Below the pieces are notes generated by a model that was given only the letters and a program-made list of their open reading frames with translations, made no database searches and was not told the DNA's origin. From positions 1 to 9,883 of the forward strand of contig JBEKYH010000154.1 of assembly GCA_049511115.1 (NCBI GenBank): a DNA stretch of 9,883 nt, given 5' to 3'. Numbering within the stretch: the stretch's first letter is position 1; every line of letters begins with the position of its first letter. This document shows, in pieces, positions 1 to 9,500 of this stretch. The translations under genes were made by a program, and so were the position numbers. Origin of the DNA: JBEKYH01 sp049511115 (GTDB lineage: Bacteria; Planctomycetota; Phycisphaerae; Tepidisphaerales; Tepidisphaeraceae).

Positions 1-208
1 TCCGCACCTGAAGTTGGACCGCTTCGCCTGGCATGAAGCCAGTGCCGTTGATCTGGGCCGTGCTGCCGGGGGAATAGTCGCCCAAGTTCGTGGCTATGAC
101 CGCCGAAAGCAAAACACGCCTTTCGAGCCGTTCAATCGAGAAATTCACCGCACGGCTCAGCGCACGCGCACGCCGCAACGCCCCGCGGCCATTATTACTG
201 CGCAACAT
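1..208 (-). CDS. LEPR-XLL-type giant exported protein, N-terminal fragment (3'-partial)
   Basis: The first 69 codons of a gene that runs off the left edge. ATG at 208-206 is the first possible start: the frame has a TAG at 226-224 and no start codon between. An AGGAAGGG Shine-Dalgarno lies at 225-218, nine bases before the ATG. The N-terminus is strongly basic (Arg at residues 3, 8, 12, 13, 15, 19). It is followed by FSIERLERRVLLSA at residues 23-36, a clear match to the LEPR-XLL motif that opens many very large planctomycete secreted proteins and is thought to direct export or sorting. From residue 42 the sequence (LGDYSPGSTAQINGTGF, then PGEAVQLQV) resembles the first strand pairs of a beta-sandwich domain common in extracellular repeat proteins. 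Total size and later domains are unknown. Together with the upstream giant gene it suggests tandem surface-protein genes. The motif match is strong; the function is inferred. Confidence 0.87.
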   Translation of the reverse strand, partial: MLRSNNGRGALRRARALSRAVNFSIERLERRVLLSAVIATNLGDYSPGSTAQINGTGFMPGEAVQLQVR

Positions 209-217
209 ATTGGGCCG

Positions 218-225
218 CCCTTCCT
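218..225 (-). promoter_or_regulatory. Ribosome binding site of the LEPR-XLL-type gene
   Basis: AGGAAGGG on the minus strand, nine bases before the ATG at 208. It fixes the start of the partial gene at the left edge and partly overlaps the in-frame stop (226-224) that excludes an earlier start. Confidence 0.7.
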
Positions 226-328
226 ATGGAGGCTAGTGGCAACTGGCTTCCCTTGACGCTGCAAATACCCCGACGTGGTTTCCCACCGCGCCCGCTGAAC
301 CGCCGAGCCTCCCGATAGCTCCCGCAAA

Positions 329-356
329 ATTGTATCTTGAGGGGGGCCCTTGGCAA
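329..356 (-). promoter_or_regulatory. Predicted sigma70-type promoter for the LEPR-XLL-type gene
   Basis: On the minus strand TTGCCA (356-351) and TACAAT (334-329) are separated by 16 bases; each matches the sigma70 consensus at five of six positions. Just upstream lies an A/T-rich tract (about 376-359) that includes a perfect palindrome, ATTTGCAAAT (373-364). It stands out in GC-rich surroundings and could serve as an UP element or a regulator site. The expected transcription start is near 322, giving a leader of about 115 nt. Pattern-based only. Confidence 0.42.
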
Positions 357-439
357 CGAAAAAATTTGCAAATCAATGCGCGCGTGGCGCCGCCGAAACG
401 ATTACTGGGACGAGGCCGGATTTGGCAATTTCCACCGGT

Positions 440-479
440 CCGGCCGCCATTGATCGAGTGGGTTGATCGGCGTGGCCGG
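440..479 (-). terminator. Imperfect hairpin downstream of the giant gene, possible 3' end structure
   Basis: Starting 44 nt after the stop, the minus-strand transcript can fold as CCGGCC-(AC)-GCC-GATC, a nine-base loop, then GATC-(AAT)-GGC-GGCCGG. That is 13 base pairs with a 2-nt and a 3-nt bulge. No U-run follows, so it is not a classic intrinsic terminator; it could protect the mRNA end or act with a termination factor. The same-strand gap before the next gene's promoter makes a 3' end here plausible. Confidence 0.3.
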
Positions 480-523
480 CAGGTTCCCACGACACCAAAT
501 CCACCGATAGCCATTGGGTCTGC

Positions 524-3500
524 TCATTGCAAACGATCACAACGCCGCGCGTCGGCGAAGAGCAGATTGTCCCCGGTTGTTACGGGGTTCCAGACGCCGA
601 CGAGGGCATCCTCGCTTATCTCGTCAGTCGGCAAGGCCGCTGGCGCGGCGATCACCAGCCGCGCCTTTGCAGGTCGGCTGTTAGCATTGCCGGCCGCTGA
701 AATACTGCCGACATTCCCCACAGCGGGCGCGGGAGAGGTCGGTTTGACCTTTGTCGTAGACTTTGCGACCTTGGCCGTCGCATCGCCTGGCGCGGTCATC
801 GTTAGGGAGGCGGTCAATCCCGTGGGAATCACAGGCGATGATGGAGTCGGTGCGGACACGGCGGCGATTGGCGCCGCGGAAATGGTTGGCGAATTCGCCG
901 CGGCAGCAGGCGCGGACGGCGCGAGGACTCTTGCCGCCGCGGGCGCGGGCTTCGGTGTCGTCGGAGCCGCTGCTGTTTCCACGACAGGCCTCGACAAATC
1001 TGGCGCCTGCGCCAATTGCCCAAAGGCCAGTTGTTTGTTGAAATTCTGGCTGACTAAAAGCAGGTCGGCGAAGTTGACGGTTCCATCATAATTGAAGTCG
1101 CCGTGCGCCCAGTCTTCATTCGTCTTGTTGAAATTCTGGCTGACAGCCAAAAGATCAGCAAAATTGATTGTCCCGTCGAGATTCGCGTCGCCGGCCAAAG
1201 TGTTCTTGATGTAAATCTGATTGGGCGCGGCCGGCGTTCCGGCGTCTAGATTTCCGTCTGTGTAGCCCACGGCGTAAAGGCTAGGGTCGGCTGCGGCGTT
1301 GGAGCTGGTGATGCCGGGGCCGGTCCACGTGTCATTGTTGTAGGCAGTCTTCAGATAACCCTGGATGGCGGCGAGCGGATCATTGCCCGGCGTGTAGTTG
1401 ATCTCCAGAACATTGTCGGTGAGATCGAGGGCGCCGGCGACGGTTAGATTGTTGACAGCAAGGATCGTCTGATCGGCAGGAACATCCGAGGCGGCTAGAA
1501 CCAGCTTGGCGCCCCAAGCGATGGAGACGGTCCCCAGTGTGTAGTCGAGCGAGCCGCCACCGGGAGCATCAGCGGGAACTGTGAACATTCCGCCGTCGAC
1601 GTTCAGCGTATCCAGCGCAGTGGGCTGGGAGAAGACCAAGCTGGCCCCGCCGCCGGGCTGGGCGGTTTGAGATAGCGTGTTGGCGCCGGCGGCATTGCCG
1701 TCGAAGATGATGGTGCTTGCGGCGGTGTAAGGAATCGAACTGGCTCCCAGTGGCGTGGCAACGACAATAGTTGAGCCATTAACGGTGGCAGTGTCGTTGC
1801 CTGATGTGCCGATCACTTCAAGGGTATTTGTGCCTGCGCCGCCGTTGAAAGTCAGGCCCGAAGCCGGCAGCGGATCGCCATTCGAGAAGTCGATGATGAG
1901 CTGGTCTGCGCCGGCCGGGCCGGCGTAGTTCAGGCTGGGTATGTCGGCAAGCAGAATGGATTGTGCCGGCGGCCCGCTGGCGGTGGCATTGGTCCAAATG
2001 TCCGTGTGGAGACCGTCGGCATCCAGGCGGACATATTCGATGGGAGCGGTGAGATTCACGGCTTGACTAGCCTCGACCGCGGCCAGTTGCTTGTTGAAAT
2101 TCTGTGATACCAGCAGCAAATCGGCGAAGTTGACGATGCCGTCGTAATTAAAGTCACCCTGCGCCCAGTCCCGATTTGTCTTGTTGAAATTCTGGGAGAC
2201 GCTCAGCAGATCGCCAAAATTGACGGTGCCGTCGAGGTTGGCGTCGCCGGCCAGCGTAAGTTTCAACAAAATCTGACCGGGTTGGGCGGGTGTACCCGAA
2301 TCAACACTTCCATCGGCGTATCCGATTGAATAGACGCCGGGGTTTCCGGCGGCGGTGCTGCTCATGATGCCTGCGCCGGTCCAGGTGTCGCCGTTATAGC
2401 CGGTGACCAAATACCCGCGGATGGCCGCAACGGGATCGGTCGCGCCGACGCCGTAATTGAGTTGCAGCGAATTGTCGGTGATGTCCAGTCGGGAGCCGGC
2501 GGCAATTGTTAGTGCCGATAAGGTGCTTATCCCACCTCCGCTGCCGAGTAGAACATCGGCCGTGGTCGTGCTGGTCCCGATGCTCAGCACGCCGCTTCCA
2601 GTAATGTTGCCGACGACACTGAATGTACCCGCGTTGATTTCGACAAGCCCAGTATTGGCGAACGTTGAGCGGACGATCGTCACCGCGGCGGTCGCCTGGT
2701 CAATCGTTCCGCCGTTGGCCAGCGTCGCGCCGGAAATCGTCATGGGGCCGGAGCCATTGATCTGAAGCATGGCGCCTGGGTCGATCGTGAGGTCGGAGTC
2801 CAGTGCCCCGCCGGTCCAGTCGAGCGTCCCGCCGACGATATAGAGATTGCCGACGTTGAGGCCGGAGCTCACCACGACGGTTCCGCTGTTGATGTAGGCG
2901 GCATCCGCGCTTGTTGGCACGAAGCCGGTATTCCAGTTGTTGGGATCGTTGAAGCTAGTGGAATCTTTCCCGGTGAAGATGACGCCCAGCGATGTAGTAG
3001 CGTGCGCGGTCAGCGGCGTCTGTTGCACGTTGCCGACATTGTCCGTGGCAATGGAATAGAAGCTGTAATAATTATCCATCGCGCCGGCATAGATCGCGCT
3101 GGTGAGCGTGGTGTCGATCAGCCACGGCACAAACGGCCCTCCATCTGTCGAAGCGTAGATGTCATAGCTGGCAATGCCCGATCCGCCAGCGTCATCCTGA
3201 CCCGACCAGGTGACGGTGAAATTGGGCGAGGATTCGGTCGGCGGCAATGGGCCGACAGTGCTGACGGGCGGGCCGGAATCGATGGTGTTGGAGGTGGACG
3301 GGGTTTCCAACGAACTCTGATCCGACAGCCCCGCGTCGAAAATGACGGTGCCCTGGGCATTGATGACGGTGCCGGTTGGATCAGCGGCGTTGGGCTGTAC
3401 GGTGTAGCTGATGAAACCTTGCCCCTGTGGCGGCGTGACGTTGGGAGGCAGGAAGCCTTCAAAGACATTTCCCACCGGGTCGTCCAGCGTTGTCGGGTCG

Positions 3501-6500
3501 ATGGTGGTGAACGTCCAAGTAAGCTGGCCGTTCAATTCGTCGAATTCGGCATCGACATCGACGTAGACGCCGAGCGTAGTGACATCGTTGATCTGGGTGC
3601 TGTAGGAAGTCAGCCCCGCGGGCACGGCGAACACCTGCCCGCCGAAACCAAACTCGCCAAGCTGGAATGTGTTCCAGTCGAGGTTGGGATCTATTTGCTC
3701 AGTGACCTCGACGACGTGGGCGGGGGCTGTCGCGCTGGCCTCGTTCTCAAAGCCGATGGTGTAGGGGAGGGTCGCGCCGGCTTGGACGAAGCCCTGGGTT
3801 CCGAAGCCAGCGGGGCCGGTGACGTAGTTGGGATCGTGGGGACCGACGACAATGGTGGTTGTCGTTGCGAGGTCGGCGCCGTTGACGACAGGAACATTAA
3901 CCTCCTTATAAAGAGCGTAGCCATCATGAACAAACCGGTAAAAAAGATAAACATCAAGGACCGCCAGGGCAGCAACAGTGGCTCCGCCCAAGCTTAGCGC
4001 GCCGCCAGAATCAATGAGAGCCGCAGCGGGTTGCACAACGTTTTCATAAAACAAAGTCAATAGGGTGGGAGTCTCATTTTGGACGACTCTCTGTTCAAGC
4101 CCAATTCCAGTGGAATAGGTGTTAGGATTCAGTCCAAAGCCCAGGAGGCCGGAAGGGTCCTCATACACTAATGGGTTGTTGGATACAAAGGTATATTCAT
4201 TCAGCCCTCCGGCCAGGCCAGAGGGGTCCGGATTGATAAATCGGCCGATCGTCGGCGAATAGAATCGCGCTCGCATGAAGTCCAAGCCGTTGGTCTGGGT
4301 CATTACGCCGGCCTGACCGTTGAATTGGAAGGGATTGTTGACTGACCCCGTCGAGGACTGCAATACGCCAAACGGCAGATAGCTGTAGCTGGCGAGGTAG
4401 CTTCCAGTTGAACCACTCAGGCCGGCAGTGGAACCCGTGGCGTCAAAATCATAATACGACGCGACGCCGGAGGCATTGACCTGGCTCACCAGGCCCTTCC
4501 CGTAGGTGAAGTTGGCGATCAGGTTGCCTGAACCATCATATTCGGCGACGACGTTGCCAAGCCCGGTCGGATCAACGAGATACTGTGTCGTCTTCCCGTT
4601 GTCGGTCGATGAAATCAGGTTCCCCAGCGCATCATACTTGTAGGTTTCCGTGTCGGTGGGAGTCTGCACTTCAATGAGCCGGTTTTCGTCGTCGTAGGTG
4701 TAGATGGTGTTGCCGGCCGGGCCGCCGGTCACGGTCAGGTTGCCATCGGCATCGTAACTGTAGGTGTAGCCGCCGACAGTGGTGTATTCATTTACATCGT
4801 TGGTCACGTAGTTGGTCGTCGTGCCGCCGGTATCACTGACCACCGTCCGGTTGCCCGCCGCATCGTAGGCGTAAGTGATCTTCTCGCCGGTTGGCAACGT
4901 GGCGCTGGTGAGTTGTCCGTCGGCGTCGTAGCCATAAGTCGTCGTTCCCGCCAGCGTGGTCATGGTGGCGACGTCGTTCAGGGCGTCGTAGGTGTAATCA
5001 AAACGCGAATTGATCGAGCCGCCTGGGGCGAAGTTGATTAAATGCAGGAGATTTCCGTCGGCATCGTAGGCGTAGGTAGTGTAAGTTCCGTTGCCGTGAA
5101 CTACTGAAGTGAGTTGGTTCGCCGAATTATAAGTGTAGCTGGCAACCATGGCGCCGGTGGCATCGGTTACTTCCATGAGTTGGCCAGTGAGGTAGTAAGT
5201 ATAATTCTCGGTGAAGCCTGATTGATCGATCAATTGCGTAAGCTGATTACCGGCGTTGTACGTGTAGGTGAGGAACTGGCCGTTGGGATAGGTGATCTGC
5301 GTTAGGTCGCGCGCGGAGTTATAGATGAGCGCGGTGGTGCCGGATGCGTCGGTGGCGGAGAGCACGTCGCCCTGGGCGTCGTACGTATAGGTATCGGTGG
5401 TGCCGTCAGGGTTGATCTGGCTCGTCAGATCGCCGGCGCTGTTATAGGCATAGCGGGTTGTAAGCCCCAGGGCATTAATGGTCTTACTGATCTCGCCCTG
5501 CGCATTGTAAAAGTAATCGCTGGTATTGCCATTGGCCTGAAGGATTGAAGACAGAAGGCCCTGGCTGGTGAAGCTGTAGCTTGTTGTATTGCCGTTGGCA
5601 TCTTCCAAACTCTGCAACGCTCCCGTCGCAGGATTCTCGGTAAACTGAGTGGTATTCCCCAATGCGTCGGTTTCGCTGGCGATGCTCCCGTCAGCGTTGT
5701 AAGTCGCGGACGAAGCTGTGCCGCCTGGAGACGAGATGAGAACTGGTTCGCCGTCAGGGTTGTAGGTTATGCTCGTCACGTTTCCCAGAGAATCCGTGAT
5801 AATCGCCGGCGCTCCCTCGGCATTATAGAGCACCTTAGTGGTCGCACCGGTCAGGTCGGTCGCGGTATAGCCGCCGGGCGAAAGATAGGCATAAGTGATT
5901 GTCCCGGTGGCGCCGCTGCCACTCTGCTTGGTCAGTCTGCCCTGTGAGTCGTAGGTGAAGTTGAGCTGCGTCCCGTTCGGGTTGGTTATCGACGCCAGGG
6001 CATGCTCTTCGGCGGCGCCCTGACCGTTAATGTACGTATACGCGTAGCTGCCGTTGGGACCGGAGACGCCGACTAATTGGTCGTTGGAATCGTAGGTGTA
6101 AGTTGTCACATTCCCGGCCGGATCGGTGACCTGGCTGACCAGGCCCTGTGCGTTGTAACTCAGCGTCATTACTTCGCCGTCGGATTGCGTCAGGGTGGTA
6201 ACCTGGTTCGCGCTGTTGTAGCCGGCGGTGATGCTATTGCCGCTGCTGTCCTGAATTGAATTGAGCTGGCCATCGGGGAGGAAACTGGTGACCGTGCCGC
6301 TCGGCTCGGTCAATGTGAAGGCGCCGTTGGTGAAGGTCAACGTTCCCGGATCTCCGTCGTCGCTGACGTACGTCCCGTTGGAGTCAAGCGTGAACTCGCT
6401 GTCGTTCGCCCCCTCCTGGATGTAGACGTCGCCGGAATTGTCTGTCGTAGCCGACATGTCCCAGTTGGTCGCCCACCCATATCCCAGAAGTCCCGACGTA

Positions 6501-9500
6501 TAACGGCCGGTAATCGACTGCACGAAGGAACGCTGGAATTCCAGCGGCAGCCCCGGTCCCGCAAAATCGCTATCCACCACGCTGCTGAGGATCGGCGTCG
6601 GCTCGGAGTCATTGGCCTTCCCTAACTCAAAATCCAGCAGAGTGCTCTGATCCGTGACTGAATCGCCGACCTGCGCCAGGTAGATCGAATCCGCCTGGAA
6701 GACGCTGTCCAAATCCGCGAACGTCGTACCCACCGCCGCCGACAGATTGGCCAGGAGGGTGCTCCACGCGGCGGCGGGAATATCAGTGGGTCGCGGGAGG
6801 CTGCTCCAGTCAATGCTTGTCGATGGGGGGACTTCTTCAACCGTCCATGTTGTAATCGTGCCAACCGTGTCGGGGTAGGGAAGGAATTTAACCAGGCCCC
6901 CGACGCCGGGCGTCTGGTTGTTGGGTTCCATCGGCGTCGCCACCTGCTTGGGCGCCAGGACACCGCCGCCAAAACCGATCACCTCCTGCGATACCCCATT
7001 GACGTTGGTGCCGATCAGCTCGAACTCAGGAATCTGAATGTCCGTGTTGCCTTCATTAATCACACCGGCCGAAAGGTAAAAGGGCATGCCCACCAGCCCG
7101 CCTGGCGGCGAATCCGCATAGACCTGAAGATTGGAACTGGCGGCCTGCGCAGTCACCTGGAATGTGCCTGGCGCAACCGCCGATTGGCTGCCATCGACCG
7201 CCTTGACGCTGTAATTGCCGGCGGCCTGGCCCGTCAGATCAAAGGTTACATTCAACTGGTTGGCGTTTATGAGCGTCGTTGATTGTGCCACGATGGTTGT
7301 GCCGCCGTCGAGAAGGCTAACTGCGGTATTTTCAGTAAAGCCTGATCCGGTGATGGTCATGCTCACCGGCCCGGTGTTATTGCCTGAAGCCGTGCTGAAA
7401 CTACTGACCTCGAATGGGATCACACTGGCCAGTAGCGTGAACGATTCCCCCGCGCCAGCGCCGTCGCTACCGTCCAGCAGGATGTAGTAGGTGCCGCCCT
7501 GGCCGCTGGGAAGAACCAATTGGGGTTGCAATGCGTTCAGATCGGCGGTGTTTGATTCATCGAAGCTGCTGGCCGTGGGCAAAGTGCCGTAGCGGACTAA
7601 AAGTTCCGATTCATCGGCAACGCCAAAAGTCGCCTCCAGTTGCACGTTCGATCCGGGCGTGACGTTCAATCGGTAGAAAAGTTCCTGCCCATTGGAGATG
7701 GTCCCGGAAACGGCGGTGCCAAGTGACAAAAGCGGCGGCGCCAAAGAGAGCGGCGTGGAGGAGGCCGCGACGTTGTTGGCGCGGTTGACGTCCGGCACGG
7801 CCATGCCGCTGTCGGCGACGACGATCACATAGTAGCTTCCTTGGAGGAGTCCGGGCAGCGGTGCAACCAACGTCCCCTCGTAACTCGAAAGGCCGGCCAC
7901 GTCACCGACATGTTTGACCCGGCCCAGGAGCGTCGCATCCGGCATGAGGACGGCAGAACTGGATAGATAGACCGAATCGGTCCATTTTCCGGATGTGGTG
8001 CCCACCGTGCCCAGATTCTCAACCGTGTAGGTTACGGTGATGTTTTGGCCGATCGTTCCCGTTGACGGCGTGAAGGTCACAGCGCTGACCGCCAGGTCCG
8101 GCGAAAGTGTCGCGCCGACCAAGCTTAGGCTAGTAGCCGTGGAATTCGTCGCAAACGCTGGTGAGCCGCTGATCAAAGCCGAATTAAACGTCGCGAAACT
8201 CCCTGAGGAACTCGCGAAATTGAAAACGTCAAACGATTCCTCCAGAGCCGGGGCAAACCCGTTGCTCAGCGTCGCATTTAATGTTCCGCCGAGCGCCGCC
8301 GCGCCGGAGACGTTGAGTTGATCGAATTGGCTCCCCGCCTTTGCGCCGCCGACTGCGATATTGAGGCTTCCGGTTGAGGATTGAGTGAAGCTGCCGCTTA
8401 CGGTGAGAACACCCGGCGACGATCCGGGTGTGACCTGCCCGTTATTTAGCAAGTTGGCTTTGACCAGCCCCGATCCCGAAAGGCTGCCGCCGTTGCTGAC
8501 TGTCACAGTGCTCGAAGCGACCAGTGTCCCGTTTACCACGGTGCTGCCGCTGTCGGTGTAGCTGCCGCTGGAAGTGAAGGTGCTGCCGGCGGCGATCGTC
8601 AGCAATCCGAGGTTGTTGAACGCGCCAGCGCTGAAATTTGCGCCGTTTTGAATCGTGAAACTGCCTGCCGCCGCGTTGGTGGTGAATCCAGCCAATGCGC
8701 TGGTTGTGCCGCTGGCGGCGTTGTAGATTTGCGAGGTTGCCCCGTCGAGCAGAAGACCGGCCGCATTCGTGACAATGTTGGCTCCGACGAGGCGCAGGGT
8801 GCTGTTTCCAACCGCGCCGAACGTTCCGCCGGTGAGAGTGCTGCCGGAGAAATTGGTGTCACCCTCGACGATGAGAGTGCCTCCGCCCGCGGCCTCGATC
8901 GTTCCCTGATTCGTGAGACTGCCCGTGCCGCTGGCGGTGATAACGCCGGAATTGCCCTCAATCGTGACGCCCGATGCGATCGTGAGATTGCCGCCAGTGG
9001 GAATCTGCAGGCCGTCGTTGCTGTCCATGCCGGTTAGGGTAATCGTGCCGGTTCCGCTGACAGTTTGCGTTCCTGAGAACGTGAGATTGCTCGCGTCCGT
9101 CAGGCTCACCAAGCCCTGGTCGAGCGTCAGGCCGCCGGTGATGGTGATTGATCCGCCCGTGAAAGGTGATTCGCCCAGCTGCATTGAACCTGCAAGCGTC
9201 ACGCCGGCCAATGTGCCGCCGTCGTTAGTTGCAAGGACCGCGGCCGTGCCGGATGTGGTGACCGTGCCGCCGTCGATGGCGCCAAATCGTAAGTAGAGCG
9301 GACCGCTGGCGCCATTTAACGCCAGCGTGTTGCCGGCATTGTTGAGACTGCCATTGAGATAGAGGATACCGTCTGCCGTATCGAACGTTCCCTGATTGAC
9401 GAAATTAGCGCCATCAAGTTCGATCGCCCCGCCGCCGGTGATCTGAAACGTTCCCTGATTGTCCGCGTCGTTCCCGGCAAAGGTAATCTGTCCGGAGTTT

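Larger units (their letters stand above)
209..523. other. Intergenic region between the two giant-protein genes
   Basis: No credible gene is seen in these 315 bases. In the direction of transcription it holds the hairpin at 479-440, a GC-rich stretch, the A/T-rich tract with palindrome (376-359), the promoter (356-329) and a leader. The leader has a perfect GUGG-GAAA-CCAC tetraloop hairpin (286-275) and an imperfect stem (251-243 with 236-228, seven of nine pairs) that ends just before the Shine-Dalgarno. I compared the leader with cobalamin and cyclic-di-GMP riboswitch cores from memory and saw no match. Confidence 0.6.

Noticed and set aside
14..256. Plus-strand frame of 80 codons at the left edge
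   Set aside because: TTG start and directly antisense to the LEPR-XLL-type gene start, which has far stronger evidence.
209..322. Riboswitch in the leader of the second gene
   Set aside because: The fragment AAGGGAAGCC recalls part of the cobalamin riboswitch and GGGAAACC recalls the cyclic-di-GMP type, but the remaining conserved core elements are absent.
233..514. Minus-strand frame of 93 codons in the intergenic gap
   Set aside because: Gly/Arg-rich, unrecognised, and it overlaps the hairpin, promoter and leader of the next gene.
330..1091. Plus-strand open frame of 253 codons
   Set aside because: Mostly antisense to the Ala/Pro-rich tail, whose GCx/CCx codons leave the opposite strand free of stops. 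No motif or ribosome binding site that I could support, and it would cross the minus-strand promoter.
2086..2254. Dockerin as evidence of a cellulosome
   Set aside because: No cohesin, cellulase or scaffoldin is seen, and planctomycetes commonly carry dockerin repeats in unrelated giant proteins.
3002..3997. Plus-strand open frame of 331 codons
   Set aside because: Antisense to recognisable domains (residues about 1962-2293) of the giant protein. Its product has no recognisable motif and an Arg/Gly/Asp-rich make-up typical of a mirrored GC-rich coding strand.
524..4147. RHS polymorphic toxin with a toxin tip and immunity gene
   Set aside because: The sequence after the core continues for about 1,200 residues of structural domains. 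No nuclease, deaminase or other toxin motif was seen, and the next gene is an exported giant on the same strand rather than a small immunity gene.
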